Of a stretch of DNA of 64,000 bases, positions 1 to 8,516 are shown one piece after another (the stretch's first letter is position 1; every line of letters starts with the position of its first letter). The stretch is from the NCBI GenBank assembly GCA_025774555.1, contig JALGVT010000009.1:28732-92731 (forward strand), read 5' to 3'. The translations under genes and the position numbers were made by a program. Below the pieces are notes generated by a model. That model saw only the letters and a list, made by a program, of their open reading frames with translations, was not told where the DNA came from and did not search any database. Origin of the DNA: a candidate division LCP-89 bacterium (GTDB taxonomy: Bacteria; Electryoneota; B3-LCP).

Positions 1-784
1 GAAAGTTAACGTATGGTATTCCATTCTTAAGGTCTCTGTAGTCTTTTACAATCCAAGCCATATATTTACCATCTTTGAGCGAGATATGGAGCTTTCGCAT
101 AATTATTTTGATATTATTGAAGAAATCCTGGTATTCAAGATTACCTAAATCTCCTTTTCTATTTGAGTATGGCTTTGGGTTTGCAATACTAGTTATTCTC
201 GAATGCTCTTTCCACTTGTAAGCGAAATTATTTTTCACTTTTTTAAGAAGGCTTGCATACGGTGGGCTCGTCAGAACAAAATCTATACTATCAGGTTGAA
301 TATGCTTATCTAAATTAGCGGCATCTTGAGTATATATCTTATAATTATATTTACTATCTTTGGGAAAATCCCCTCTCGCCTCCCGCGCAAATCCCACATT
401 TATTTCAAATCCTATACAACTTCTCTCTAATTTAATGCAGGCATCGTGTGTTGTGCCAACTCCAGTAAATGGATCAAAAACTATATCCCCTCTCTTGGTA
501 TATTTTTGTATATATTGACTAGCTAAAGAAACAGGATAACAAGCTCCGTGATTACGCTGTTTATCTGATCGTGTATCAGCATATACTTGGACGCTTAAAC
601 TATATTTTGCCCATTCTGCACCTTTGAGGTCATTAAGTTCTTTTGGTCTTTTATCTTTTTTCTTCCCAAAGCACTTTCTACAAATTTGCTCTGAGTACCG
701 TAATGTACCTGTGATAGCGTTCGTCGTATCACCGCATTTCCTACATTTATACGTGATTCTTCTTTCTCTCTCTTCTGTAATCAT
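1..784 (-). CDS. DNA methyltransferase (SPPY type), N-terminal 261 codons, cut by the window edge
   Basis: Reading the minus strand from the ATG at 784 gives an open frame to base 1, so the gene continues off the left edge. Residues 14-17 and 35-38 are two CxxC pairs, a likely zinc ribbon. Residues 104-110 read DPFTGVG (the S-adenosylmethionine-binding FxGxG motif) and 172-176 read TSPPY (the catalytic motif of N4-cytosine/N6-adenine amino methyltransferases). The motif order, FxGxG before SPPY with no long insert, is seen in the frame. The role is transfer of a methyl group from SAM to a base in DNA, either as part of a restriction-modification set or as an orphan enzyme; no nuclease is visible. 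Its start overlaps the stop of the upstream ribbon-helix-helix gene by ATGA, so the two are translationally coupled. It is visibly AT-richer than the genes from 1.5 kb onward, suggesting acquisition by transfer. Confidence 0.85.
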   Translation of the reverse strand, partial: MITEERERRITYKCRKCGDTTNAITGTLRYSEQICRKCFGKKKDKRPKELNDLKGAEWAKYSLSVQVYADTRSDKQRNHGACYPVSLASQYIQKYTKRGDIVFDPFTGVGTTHDACIKLERSCIGFEINVGFAREARGDFPKDSKYNYKIYTQDAANLDKHIQPDSIDFVLTSPPYASLLKKVKNNFAYKWKEHSRITSIANPKPYSNRKGDLGNLEYQDFFNNIKIIMRKLHISLKDGKYMAWIVKDYRDLKNGIPYVNF

Positions 785-1041
785 CTTTTATTCTTCTTTG
801 AATCACTCATTTTATTACTCTCGTATTCTGCTTTCATTTCAGCAACTTTAGGAAGTCTATATTCTTCTTTATTAAGGTTACCGAATAGATTTGGCTGACG
901 AATATCTCCTAATAGTATCTCTACCCTACGGAGAAACCACTCCTTCAGCGTCAATCCCTCCATCGCTAACGCTTTGTATAACTCATCTTTTTTAGTAGGA
1001 TCTATTTCAATGACTATCCTACCTGATTTTCCTCGAGCCAT
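781..1041 (-). CDS. Small ribbon-helix-helix-like protein coupled to the methyltransferase
   Basis: 86 residues. The segment GRIVIEIDPTKKDELYKALA followed by EGLTLKEWFLRRVEILLG has the short beta-strand then two helices expected of a ribbon-helix-helix fold, as in small DNA-binding regulators and antitoxins. Similar small proteins are often found next to DNA methyltransferases. The stop overlaps the methyltransferase ATG by four bases. No Shine-Dalgarno sequence precedes the ATG at 1041, so it may be leaderless. A perfect palindrome lies 18 bases upstream and could be its own operator (inference). Function beyond probable DNA binding is unknown. Confidence 0.65.
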   Translation of the reverse strand: MARGKSGRIVIEIDPTKKDELYKALAMEGLTLKEWFLRRVEILLGDIRQPNLFGNLNKEEYRLPKVAEMKAEYESNKMSDSKKNKR

Positions 1042-1058
1042 GAATATAATGTAACATA

Positions 1059-1070
1059 TGTAATATTACA
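1059..1070. promoter_or_regulatory. Palindromic operator candidate upstream of the ribbon-helix-helix gene
   Basis: TGTAATATTACA is a perfect 12-base palindrome 18 bases before the ATG of the regulator-like gene. Ribbon-helix-helix proteins commonly bind short palindromes in their own promoters, so autoregulation is plausible, but only the palindrome itself is seen. Confidence 0.35.
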
Positions 1071-1172
1071 TGCAACCATTTTTTTACTTATTTTTCACCT
1101 GTGCTTTTTCGTTGCTAATAACATTCTCTACACTATTTAAAGCTCCTCTATTTCATATATCCAACATATCAC

Positions 1173-1201
1173 TTGACATTCGAGTATCTATGTTGTATAT
1201 T
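1173..1201 (+). promoter_or_regulatory. Near-consensus sigma-70 promoter with an operator-like dyad
   Basis: TTGACA at 1173-1178, a 17-base spacer, and TATATT at 1196-1201. An inverted repeat AGTATCTA (1183-1190) / TAGATACT (1207-1214) flanks the -10 box, the layout of a repressible promoter. No convincing protein gene follows on this strand; a terminator-like hairpin lies about 80 bases downstream. Confidence 0.5.
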
Positions 1202-1207
1202 ATATGT

Positions 1208-1298
1208 AGATACTTGAATCAGCACCGTAACAATCCGCGTAATCCTTTCAAATCCGCGCAACCTGTCCGGCTGCCGACGGATCCGTGATCCTCTTTTT
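1208..1298 (+). ncRNA. Candidate small RNA between a strong promoter and a terminator
   Basis: The interval runs from the predicted start point of the promoter at 1173-1201 to a short intrinsic-terminator-like hairpin (GGATC 1279-1283, loop CGT, GATCC 1287-1291, then TCTTTTT to 1298). It holds no plausible reading frame and includes the direct repeat AATCCGCG twice. A transcript of about 90 nt is inferred; it matches no RNA family that I recognise. It lies upstream of, and transcribed away from, the methyltransferase pair. Confidence 0.35.
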
Positions 1299-1552
1299 AC
1301 CAGCAACCACCTTTTCTTGACAACCGCAATATTTGTCACCCACGACATGTATGTCCGACACACTAAATCGCATAATAACATTCACATAATCATGAAAAAC
1401 GACAATTATGACGAAAATTCAAATTCTAAGCACGGATGGCGTTACAAAACGTCGCTTTCGTGCTTAACAATCCACGATAAACGACACCGTTACCGTCATT
1501 TATGTCGCACTCCCAGAGTGTAAAATAATGCTTCTTTCGCTTCTTGCATTAT
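1299..1552. other. Intergenic, no gene recognised
   Basis: No reading frame here has a ribosome binding site or protein-like composition. The only structure seen is an imperfect inverted repeat with arms AAGCACG (1428-1434) and CGTGCTT (1459-1465). The stretch separates the AT-rich methyltransferase fragment from the envelope operon that ends at 1553. Confidence 0.5.
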
Positions 1553-2359
1553 TCACTTATCTAACAGTTTTCCTGCTTCGTACTTCTTCAAGTATGCTGT
1601 TATCGACCCTATCAAAATCTTACTTGACATCTTCACCGGCAGATGGCGTTCATCATCCGTGAACCAGATCCAGATTCTCCCTTTCGATTTGAAGATGCCC
1701 GCGGATTCCAGGACCGGTTCTACTTTTATACAATCGAAATTCCCGGCAGGCGTTTCGACTCTCTCCTTGCCCTGTATCTCGATTTTCATCGGATAGGTTT
1801 TGCGGATGTCGTGGACATTTATATCAATCGTCTTTCCAATTTCCAATGGCTGCAATCGAAAATAAAAGAGAGCGCTTATAGCATCCTGAACGAACATGGT
1901 GATTTCGGATGTATCTTCAGGAACGCCGTCGTTGGTCATAGTCGCGAAGCCGGAGCGCTGATCATAATCGATGATCTTGACGTCATGATACTTGCCTTCG
2001 TTCAGACGCTTCTCAAAGCGCCAGGTAAAGATGCCTCTGGTATCCATGTATGCATAGATGTCATCTTCGACTTTGAAGAAGAGTTTAAACGCCTTTGCAG
2101 ACCTCGCCCAGGTGTGAATCTGATAGCAGGGCGCCTGGCGGTAATTGATTACTTCCGGTAGCAATTCTATTCCGGCTTTGCCTGCTGGAATTACGCCGAA
2201 ATAGACGTCATATTCCAATCGTTCACCAGGACCGAATATATTATTTTCCAACACTCTGACTTCAAAACCTGTCGAATCCGTGATAAATACTTCCTGAGCG
2301 GAACATAGCGTTGCAAATACGAGCAGGGCAATGAGGGCTTGGCAAGTTCGATATTTCAT
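1553..2359 (-). CDS. DUF3108-like exported protein
   Basis: 268 residues with a clear Sec signal peptide (MKYRTCQALIALLVFATLCS, cleavage near AQ at about 21). The mature part begins with the GPGERLEYDVYFGVIPAGKA pattern typical of DUF3108 proteins and continues with conserved beta-rich segments (VETPAGNFDCIKVEP; the RIWIWFTDDERHLPVKM region). DUF3108 proteins are periplasmic or outer-membrane-associated beta proteins of unknown biochemical role, often near cell envelope genes. It follows the glycosyltransferase run by only 6 bases and is the last gene of that operon, consistent with an envelope task. Start chosen at the ATG giving the signal peptide. Confidence 0.8.
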   Translation of the reverse strand: MKYRTCQALIALLVFATLCSAQEVFITDSTGFEVRVLENNIFGPGERLEYDVYFGVIPAGKAGIELLPEVINYRQAPCYQIHTWARSAKAFKLFFKVEDDIYAYMDTRGIFTWRFEKRLNEGKYHDVKIIDYDQRSGFATMTNDGVPEDTSEITMFVQDAISALFYFRLQPLEIGKTIDINVHDIRKTYPMKIEIQGKERVETPAGNFDCIKVEPVLESAGIFKSKGRIWIWFTDDERHLPVKMSSKILIGSITAYLKKYEAGKLLDK

Positions 2360-2365
2360 TTCTCT

Positions 2366-3382
2366 TTATTGTTTATTCAGTATGGATATGATTTTCTCAA
2401 ATACTAAGTCAACGGGTATATCGCTCATAGCGCCTCGTTCAGGAGGCATCAGCACGTTATCCCGCATCAGGTATGGTCCCCAACGTACTGGCGACATGGC
2501 ATGATCGCGTGGGAACAGACCGATGACCTTCGATCCGACGGCTCTTGCCAGGTGCAGCGGTCCCGTGCTGTTGGTGATCAGCAGATCTACCTTCTGGTAA
2601 AACGCCGCCAGTTCCGACAGGGTCATAGCGCCGCACAGATTGTGCGAATGCGAACCGATAATCTCCTGCACGTGATTACACAAGTTTATCTCTGCTGATC
2701 CACCTGTCAAGGCAACCGTAAGGTGTTCTAACTTCGCCAACTCACTTCCGAGTTCACCATAAGATTCCCAGCGCCAGACATTAGCCGACCCACCGCCGCC
2801 GGGGTGAATTGCCACCAACCTCTTTCCATCAGGATTCATATCTGCGATACGCTCTGAAACATTGCGCAACAGCTCTTCAGGAAACTTCAAATCCAGCGGA
2901 AATATGCTTTCTGAGGGCAGTTTATCCTCCCAACGACCACCGATATTTAAAGCTGCATAAGTAAGTGAGAGATTATACTCGAGTTCATGCTTAACGTTCT
3001 TCTTGCGGTGTTCGCGGTGTCGGTAATTGAAAAGCGGTGAATACCAGCGATAAGCGATGCCTGCTCTAAGCGGAATTTTTGCCATACGCAGCGCTTTTGC
3101 CAGCCGATATTCGGGATAGAGCGCTATGGCGGCGTCGATCTGTTGACCTCTTAGCAGCCCTGCCAGCGACCGAACCGGCATACCTGGTTCCGCTACGATC
3201 ACTTCGTCAATCTCTTTAATCAGCTTAACGAGAGGCGCGGTATAGGGCTGCGCTAAGAAACTAACCCGGCATTGCGGATATAGCCGCTTGACTAAAAGCG
3301 CACATGGTATTGCCAGAACGACGTCGCCCAGTTTATCGGTGCGGCAGAGGAGAATCCTTGCGGGTGCGGAGGCAGGCTTCAC
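2366..3382 (-). CDS. Heptosyltransferase-like glycosyltransferase (GT9)
   Basis: 338 residues. The N-terminal RILLCRTDKLGDVVLAIP, the HPGGGG loop mid-protein and NSTGPLHLARAVG near the C-terminus are the hallmarks of family GT9 (ADP-heptose:LPS heptosyltransferases such as WaaC/WaaF). The family transfers heptose or a similar sugar onto the lipid A-core on the cytoplasmic face of the inner membrane. The start is GTG at 3382, overlapping the stop of the upstream family 2 glycosyltransferase as GTGA. It is one of three GT9 paralogues in this operon (with 5282-6325 and 6327-7349), so a multi-step core assembly pathway is likely. The actual sugar donor cannot be read from sequence. Confidence 0.87.
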   Translation of the reverse strand: MKPASAPARILLCRTDKLGDVVLAIPCALLVKRLYPQCRVSFLAQPYTAPLVKLIKEIDEVIVAEPGMPVRSLAGLLRGQQIDAAIALYPEYRLAKALRMAKIPLRAGIAYRWYSPLFNYRHREHRKKNVKHELEYNLSLTYAALNIGGRWEDKLPSESIFPLDLKFPEELLRNVSERIADMNPDGKRLVAIHPGGGGSANVWRWESYGELGSELAKLEHLTVALTGGSAEINLCNHVQEIIGSHSHNLCGAMTLSELAAFYQKVDLLITNSTGPLHLARAVGSKVIGLFPRDHAMSPVRWGPYLMRDNVLMPPERGAMSDIPVDLVFEKIISILNKQ

Positions 3383-4149
3383 GGCTTATTCTCCTTATCA
3401 GCCATCTCCCGTAAGCGCCTGTATCTCAGCCGAAAATTGGACGTATCCAGCTTGATCGCCTCCCATCCAGCTCTGCCATCCAAAAATCCAAGTTTGATAA
3501 TATAGCGACGTACAAATCGCAGCAGAGGCATCCAATAGAGGAAGTACGCCGCTTTCAATATCGAAGGACGGACACCGTTAGTATAAAGGTGTCTGGCTTC
3601 AAAATCAGCGTATCGAACCAGTTTTTCCCGGCATTCTTCAGTGGATTGATATGTAAAGTGATCCATCGGCTGTTTTAATCTTCCAATAGATCCATCCACC
3701 CGTATCCTTTCGTGGACGTGCTTTTCGGGAAATCTCGCCTCGCCTCTTTTAAAAAGGCGTAATTGCCGATCAGGATAATTGCCACCGTGCTTCAGCCAGC
3801 GTCCGAAGTAATAATTTCGCCGGGGAATAAACCAGGCGGTATGCTGAGGATTATTCTCGATCGTTTCAGCAATTTCGGCTGCCAGATCGGGCGGGATTAC
3901 TTCATCAGCATCGATGCTTAGTATAAAATCACCACATGCTTGATCGAAAGAGAAATTTTTATTAACGTTCAGATTAGGGTTGTTGGAACGGCTATGAACT
4001 TTTGCTCCGAATTGCTCTGCGATCTCTACCGTCCGGTCACTGGATTCGCAGTCGATCAGGATGACTTCGTCTGCAAAGCTGACGCTCTGGAGCGAATTTG
4101 CGATCTTCGCCTCTTCGTTATGGGCAATCATGCAGACAGATAGTTTCAT
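3379..4149 (-). CDS. Glycosyltransferase family 2 (WaaE/KdtX-like)
   Basis: 256 residues. The N-terminal SVCMIAHNEEAKI and the metal/nucleotide-sugar binding D80-A-D82 of SIDADEVIPP mark a GT-A fold family 2 enzyme. The region RQLRLFKRGEARFPEKHVHE and the C-terminal hydrophobic-basic stretch resemble LPS core beta-1,4-glucosyltransferase WaaE and relatives. It probably adds a sugar to the LPS core or a similar glycolipid at the inner leaflet. Four-base overlaps tie it to the genes on both sides (GTGA with the GT9 downstream, ATGA with the GT4 upstream), so it is co-translated with the LPS operon. Confidence 0.87.
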   Translation of the reverse strand: MKLSVCMIAHNEEAKIANSLQSVSFADEVILIDCESSDRTVEIAEQFGAKVHSRSNNPNLNVNKNFSFDQACGDFILSIDADEVIPPDLAAEIAETIENNPQHTAWFIPRRNYYFGRWLKHGGNYPDRQLRLFKRGEARFPEKHVHERIRVDGSIGRLKQPMDHFTYQSTEECREKLVRYADFEARHLYTNGVRPSILKAAYFLYWMPLLRFVRRYIIKLGFLDGRAGWEAIKLDTSNFRLRYRRLREMADKENKP

Positions 4150-5285
4150 TTTCTATCCCCTGTCTTGATCCAATCAGCGCGAAGAACTGCTTCGTAAAAC
4201 GATTCGGTTACTCCCCCGAAGAACTGCATACCATGCCTCTCACGTGCATACGTCGCCGCGTTTTCGCTCATAATCCGGCGTTCCTCATCGTCAAGACACA
4301 ATCTGATAACAGCATCGGCGAGATCATCCGGATTCCCCGGATCGATCAGGAGACCGTTGTATCCGTCCTGTACCATCTCCGGCAGCACGTTCACCTTAGT
4401 AGCAATTACGGGCACGCCAAATGCGAAGAATTCCTGTGCCGCTCTCGAAATTACTTCGGATTCAGTGGAGGCAATCACACCTATATCACAAGCGGCTATT
4501 GCCGGACGGGGATCATCAAGTCTGCCGGTAAAGGTAAAGAAATCGGCAACACCCAAATGCTGAGCATGTTCCCTCAATTCTGAAACGGTTACCTCTTCTT
4601 CTTTACCAACAACTATAAAGGAGGCATGTTCAACTTTCTCAATAACTTTTGCCGCAGCTTCAATAAGAACGCGGTGCCCTTTATTTGGCGAAAGCCGAGC
4701 AACTATGCCGATCCTCGGGGATGGATGCGACAGATAGACATTATCCGTTACCCAATCTCCCGCGGTAAATTCCTCCAGATCGAGAGCGCTGTATATTACC
4801 TTCTCTAAACTGGAATCAAGCTGGAATACGTCGTGATAGCGGTTCATGCACACACGGGCACAATATATATAAGCATCCGTCCATTTACAGTGCAGAATCC
4901 GGTTGAGGAAGTTATCTCTGGGTGAGCGCACGTCGCTCACTGTCCTGATCAATTTTGCTCTCGTGCCAGACACAATGTTTGTCATTGCAAGGAAAAAGTG
5001 ATCTTCGGGACGATGGGGATTAAGTATGTCGTACTTCTCGCTCTCCAGTAACGATCTCAATCTCCCCAGATTTTTAAGGAAAGAGATCGGTCGCGTTGAA
5101 GCAAGGTTTATATCCCCAATGACCTTCAGTCTCAATTCTGAAGCATATCGGTACGCCGGTGTGCTTTCATGCGCCAGCACAGTAACGTCATGTCCCAGAC
5201 GAGCCAGCGCCTGTGCTGCCGTCACGGCATAGTACGCCGATGCGTTCCACCATCTGACATGCGCTGATATTAATATTTTCATCAT
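4146..5285 (-). CDS. Glycosyltransferase family 4
   Basis: 379 residues with a GT-B fold. The N-terminal domain begins MMKILISAHVRWWNASAYYA; the C-terminal domain has IGIVARLSPNKGHRVLIEAA and the E-x7-E type motif around SESEVISRAAQEFFAFGVPVIAT, both standard for family GT4 retaining glycosyltransferases. The role is transfer of a hexose onto LPS core, O-unit or another surface glycan; donor and acceptor are unknown. The ATG at 5285 overlaps the stop of the preceding GT9 gene (ATGA); a second ATG follows directly at 5282. Confidence 0.85.
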   Translation of the reverse strand: MMKILISAHVRWWNASAYYAVTAAQALARLGHDVTVLAHESTPAYRYASELRLKVIGDINLASTRPISFLKNLGRLRSLLESEKYDILNPHRPEDHFFLAMTNIVSGTRAKLIRTVSDVRSPRDNFLNRILHCKWTDAYIYCARVCMNRYHDVFQLDSSLEKVIYSALDLEEFTAGDWVTDNVYLSHPSPRIGIVARLSPNKGHRVLIEAAAKVIEKVEHASFIVVGKEEEVTVSELREHAQHLGVADFFTFTGRLDDPRPAIAACDIGVIASTESEVISRAAQEFFAFGVPVIATKVNVLPEMVQDGYNGLLIDPGNPDDLADAVIRLCLDDEERRIMSENAATYARERHGMQFFGGVTESFYEAVLRADWIKTGDRK

Positions 5286-6325
5286 GAAGCGGTCAAGTCA
5301 GGTAATATACACATATTTTCTATTGCCTCGATCATTATCTCAGGAGTTACATCTTTCATACAGGACATATCATCACATTCACGCAGGGAGCAGTGCAGAC
5401 AATCCAGATCAGCCTGCAGACATACATGCCGGGGATCATCCGGAGGCGTCCACGCTTCAGGGATCGAGGCACCATAAACGGCAATGGTGGGCGTTCCAAC
5501 CGCCACGGCAAAATGTTTGGTTCCACCGCAATTGCAGACCAGCAGGGAGCATCTCTCCATAATCGCCGCGAGCTGCATCAGGGTTGTTCGCGGCGATAAT
5601 TGTCCTGATGGCTGCATGCGATCCGCTACAGACCTTACGGTCTCTTCCTCTCCGGGTCCCCATAGCAATATTACAGAATAACCCCGACTCTGCAAAACAG
5701 ATCCGACCTTTGCGAAGTATTCCAACAGCCATTGCCGAGCCGGATTTTTTGCGGCTGGAGCTATGGCAATGACTTGCTTCGCCGCATCCCATCCCTTCTC
5801 TCTAAAGAGTCTATCCGCCCAGTCTCTATCGTTCTCAGAGATGAATATCTCAGGGTATGGATCGGGATTGGTAATACCCAAAGGTTCTAATAATGACATT
5901 TTCGCCAGCGCGTTATAAATATCAGCTCTGGCTGTCGGCTTGCGATAATTATAAGCAAACCTGCGTCCGGGGAGTTCGTAACCGATGCGGACCGGCGCCC
6001 GGCTGAAATATGTCATCTGCGCGGTCGCTGGAGTGCCGAGGAAATCAATTACTATATCATAGTTATTACGGTATATCTTATAGTAATACTTAAGGGCACC
6101 AATGATATCGTTTTTTTTATAAGGATAGGAAATTACTTCATGGATATTGGGATTATTATGCAAAGATTCAGCAGGAATTGTATTGGCGACAAAATCTATT
6201 TCGGCGTCGGGAAAGCGCTGTTTTACTGCTCGAACAGCAGGGGTGGTCAGCAGGACGTCGCCGATGGCGCGAAGCTGAATCAGCAGAATGCGCTGTGGAT
6301 TCTGTATGATGGAATTAAGAGACAT
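5282..6325 (-). CDS. Heptosyltransferase-like glycosyltransferase (GT9)
   Basis: 347 residues from the ATG at 6325 (MSLNSIIQNPQRILLIQLRA). The open frame extends 44 codons further upstream, but that part overlaps the preceding GT9 gene and has no protein-like character; the 6325 start leaves a 1-base gap after the preceding stop codon. Motifs: ILLIQLRAIGDVLLTTPAVR at the N-terminus, a central APAAKNPARQW loop, and NCGGTKHFAVAVGTPTIAVYG near the C-terminus, all typical of GT9. A Cys-rich tail (CLQADLDCLHCSLRECDDMSC) follows, as in many GT9 enzymes. Predicted to add heptose or a related sugar to LPS core. Confidence 0.86.
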   Translation of the reverse strand: MSLNSIIQNPQRILLIQLRAIGDVLLTTPAVRAVKQRFPDAEIDFVANTIPAESLHNNPNIHEVISYPYKKNDIIGALKYYYKIYRNNYDIVIDFLGTPATAQMTYFSRAPVRIGYELPGRRFAYNYRKPTARADIYNALAKMSLLEPLGITNPDPYPEIFISENDRDWADRLFREKGWDAAKQVIAIAPAAKNPARQWLLEYFAKVGSVLQSRGYSVILLWGPGEEETVRSVADRMQPSGQLSPRTTLMQLAAIMERCSLLVCNCGGTKHFAVAVGTPTIAVYGASIPEAWTPPDDPRHVCLQADLDCLHCSLRECDDMSCMKDVTPEIMIEAIENMCILPDLTAS

Positions 6326-6326
6326 T

Positions 6327-7349
6327 TTATTCCAACAACTTCGTAATCTCCTGAAAAACATATTCCGGTTTAATATCAACCAGGCAGTGCAGATGCTTTT
6401 TCGGGCAGGATTGTTTGCCGTGATCTGTGCAGGGGCGGCAATCCAGTTCAATGCCAAGCGACCTGCCGTTCGGACCGAACGGCGCGAAGCCGAATTCAGG
6501 GACAGTCGATCCGAAGATAGTCAGGACTTTCGTCCCCGCGGCGACTCCCATGTGGGTCGGCGCGCTGTCGTTAGAGATAAGTATTTCACAGCGGCGCAGT
6601 ACTTCTACCGACTGCCTGAGAGTGATTTCATTGGTCAGATTCAGGCACTCTATTCCTAACCCGTTGGCAACGTTCTCACTAAGTATCCGATCCTGTCCGC
6701 CTCCGATCAGAATAACCCTGAAATCCGCATCAACGCACATCTTGCCAAGTTCGACATAGTAATCTTCCAACCAGCGCTTTGTCATCCATACCGATCCCGG
6801 TGCAAAGGCGATCAAGCGCGATCCCTGCACCTTCTCCAGCCGTTCATCGACGACAGCAATATCCTGAGCGGAAGATACAACTTCGGGAAAAGTTGGAGCC
6901 GGCACTTCGCCAAACGGTGACAGCAGCCTTAAATTCCTCTGTATTTCGTGCAATTTATCAGGGTAAGGGATTCGTTTTGAATGAAACAGCAGTCCACCAC
7001 CGCGTTTAAACCCAACGCGGTTTTTTACACCGGATAGATAAGCTATAAATCCACTGCGAAAGGACCGATGCGGCAGAAAGATCAGATCATAATTTGACTC
7101 TTTGATCATCTGAGCAAATTTTTTGACTCCCTTGAAGCCACGGTCTGTCCCATACTTATCGAATATAATGACGGATCGAAGGTAAGGCAGCGTTTCGACT
7201 AAATTATCAGACGGCGGGCGCAGCATAACGTCGATATCCGCATCGGGGAAAAAATCATGAATTGCTTTTAAAAGGGGAGTTACCAGTATGACGTCCCCTA
7301 TAAAGGCGGTCTGGATCACTAAAACAGATCCGGGCAAATCACCTGGCAC
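6327..7349 (-). CDS. Heptosyltransferase II-like glycosyltransferase (GT9)
   Basis: 340 residues. SVLVIQTAFIGDVILVTPLL at the N-terminus, FAPGSVWMTKRW mid-protein and SNDSAPTHMGVAAGTKVLTI are close to WaaF-type ADP-heptose:LPS heptosyltransferase II (the F-A-P-G-S and N-D-S-G/A-P motifs). A Cys-rich tail CRPCTDHGKQSCPKKHLHC near the end is also usual in WaaF. It acts on the cytoplasmic side of the inner membrane in LPS inner-core assembly. It overlaps the phosphatase gene upstream by 11 bases and is followed after 1 base by another GT9. I leave the gene symbol blank because three paralogues are present. Confidence 0.87.
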   Translation of the reverse strand: MPGDLPGSVLVIQTAFIGDVILVTPLLKAIHDFFPDADIDVMLRPPSDNLVETLPYLRSVIIFDKYGTDRGFKGVKKFAQMIKESNYDLIFLPHRSFRSGFIAYLSGVKNRVGFKRGGGLLFHSKRIPYPDKLHEIQRNLRLLSPFGEVPAPTFPEVVSSAQDIAVVDERLEKVQGSRLIAFAPGSVWMTKRWLEDYYVELGKMCVDADFRVILIGGGQDRILSENVANGLGIECLNLTNEITLRQSVEVLRRCEILISNDSAPTHMGVAAGTKVLTIFGSTVPEFGFAPFGPNGRSLGIELDCRPCTDHGKQSCPKKHLHCLVDIKPEYVFQEITKLLE

Positions 7350-7848
7350 GTTCGATTACCTTCTTGAGGTGGGGGATGATGCGGTCTATCTCGTCATCCA
7401 GTTCGCTGTAAACACGGCGATAGACTTCTTCGCTTCCCGAAATGGGATCATCGACGAACGGATCGTAGGTAGAGTCCTCAGGGGAGCGACTAAATTCTTT
7501 CAATAGATAAGTTCTAATCGAAGCGGTTGGATCCAACTGCTTGATGATGTCAATATGAGCCGGTTCCATGGCAAAAATCAGGTCAGACTTGCCGATGAGA
7601 TAGGGTGTCAATGGCTGTGAATTGTGATCATTCAGATTGACGCCGAAATCCTGCGCGACCATCTTAGCGGTGGATGACGCCGGCATACCATCGTAGGCGT
7701 GCGTCCCCGCTGAAACGATATTCGTTTGATGCGCGAGTTCCGGGTCAAGTTTGTGTTTCAGCAGCGCTTCACCCATCGGGCTTCTGCAGATGTTGCCGGT
7801 GCAGACAAACAGGATTTGAACTTTTCCTTTAGGACCTAATGCCATCAT
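7339..7848 (-). CDS. Low-molecular-weight protein tyrosine phosphatase family protein
   Basis: 169 residues. The P-loop C16-TGNI-C-R22-S is the C(X)5R(S/T) signature of low-molecular-weight phosphotyrosine phosphatases (and related arsenate reductases), and DPFVDDP supplies the general-acid aspartate. Such enzymes often sit in polysaccharide gene clusters and dephosphorylate tyrosine kinases or sugar-pathway enzymes; that substrate assignment is inference from context. The ATG at 7848 has a GGAG sequence 7-8 bases upstream. The 3' end overlaps the GT9 gene by 11 bases. Confidence 0.85.
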   Translation of the reverse strand: MMALGPKGKVQILFVCTGNICRSPMGEALLKHKLDPELAHQTNIVSAGTHAYDGMPASSTAKMVAQDFGVNLNDHNSQPLTPYLIGKSDLIFAMEPAHIDIIKQLDPTASIRTYLLKEFSRSPEDSTYDPFVDDPISGSEEVYRRVYSELDDEIDRIIPHLKKVIERAR

Positions 7849-7888
7849 GTTTCTCCGATTGGAATGTTCGTAAAAAATGAATCTATTA

Positions 7889-8512
7889 CTACAAAGCGAC
7901 TCTCAGACCGGTTTTAAGGTAAATATCCTCAACTGTAATCAATCCTTCCCTGACAATTCGGGGTTCATCACCGCACAGGTCCAGCACAGTAGATACTCCG
8001 CCCGCAAGCTGTCCAGCATCCACTATAATGTCTACTTCAGCCGCTAACTTTGGGTCGAGCGTCTCCATCTTTCCGGGCGCAGAACATCCGGTCGGATTGG
8101 CGCTGGTGCTGACCAATCCTTCGGGTAACTGTTTCATCAAATTCTTAACCCACGGATGAGAACTCTGTCGGATACCCACTCCACCTGTATGTCCTATTAG
8201 TCGTGGATGCAATCCGGGTTTTGCTGGCAGTACCAACGTCAGCGCACCGGGCCAAAAACGTTTATGCAATTTCTCCGCTGCGGGAGGTATCCGGCTGCAG
8301 AATCGTTCTAAATCCGCTGCTTCATTTATCAGAACTAAATACGATGCCTCTTGGGAAGAGCCTTTTATAGCTGCAATACGGTCAATGGCTGCTTCCCGAT
8401 CTGCGAGACAGCCTATGCCATAAACGGTCTCGGTTGGATAAATAATCACACCGTCTTTTCTAAGGACGTCTATTACTTCATCCAAACCGCGCGAGTCCGT
8501 GACCATTTTCAT
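7889..8512 (-). CDS. tsaC: L-threonylcarbamoyladenylate synthase (TsaC/Sua5/YwlC family)
   Basis: 207 residues, the length of the single-domain TsaC type. VIIYPTETVYGIGCLADREA, FWPGALTLVLPA, and LVSTSANPTG are the conserved Sua5/YciO/YrdC motifs that bind ATP and bicarbonate/threonine. The enzyme makes threonylcarbamoyl-AMP, the first step of the t6A modification at position 37 of ANN-decoding tRNAs. It lies 4 bases after lptE on the same strand and before the phosphatase and LPS genes, but this grouping is probably just operon packing. Confidence 0.93.
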   Translation of the reverse strand: MKMVTDSRGLDEVIDVLRKDGVIIYPTETVYGIGCLADREAAIDRIAAIKGSSQEASYLVLINEAADLERFCSRIPPAAEKLHKRFWPGALTLVLPAKPGLHPRLIGHTGGVGIRQSSHPWVKNLMKQLPEGLVSTSANPTGCSAPGKMETLDPKLAAEVDIIVDAGQLAGGVSTVLDLCGDEPRIVREGLITVEDIYLKTGLRVAL

Positions 8513-8516
8513 CAGC

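Noticed and set aside
624..851. Plus-strand ORF opposite the methyltransferase
   Set aside because: The minus strand carries clear zinc-ribbon and methyltransferase motifs there; the plus-strand frame is a shadow.
1070..1523. Plus-strand short ORFs in the 1.07-1.52 kb gap
   Set aside because: No ribosome sites, low-complexity composition, and overlap with the promoter and terminator structures.
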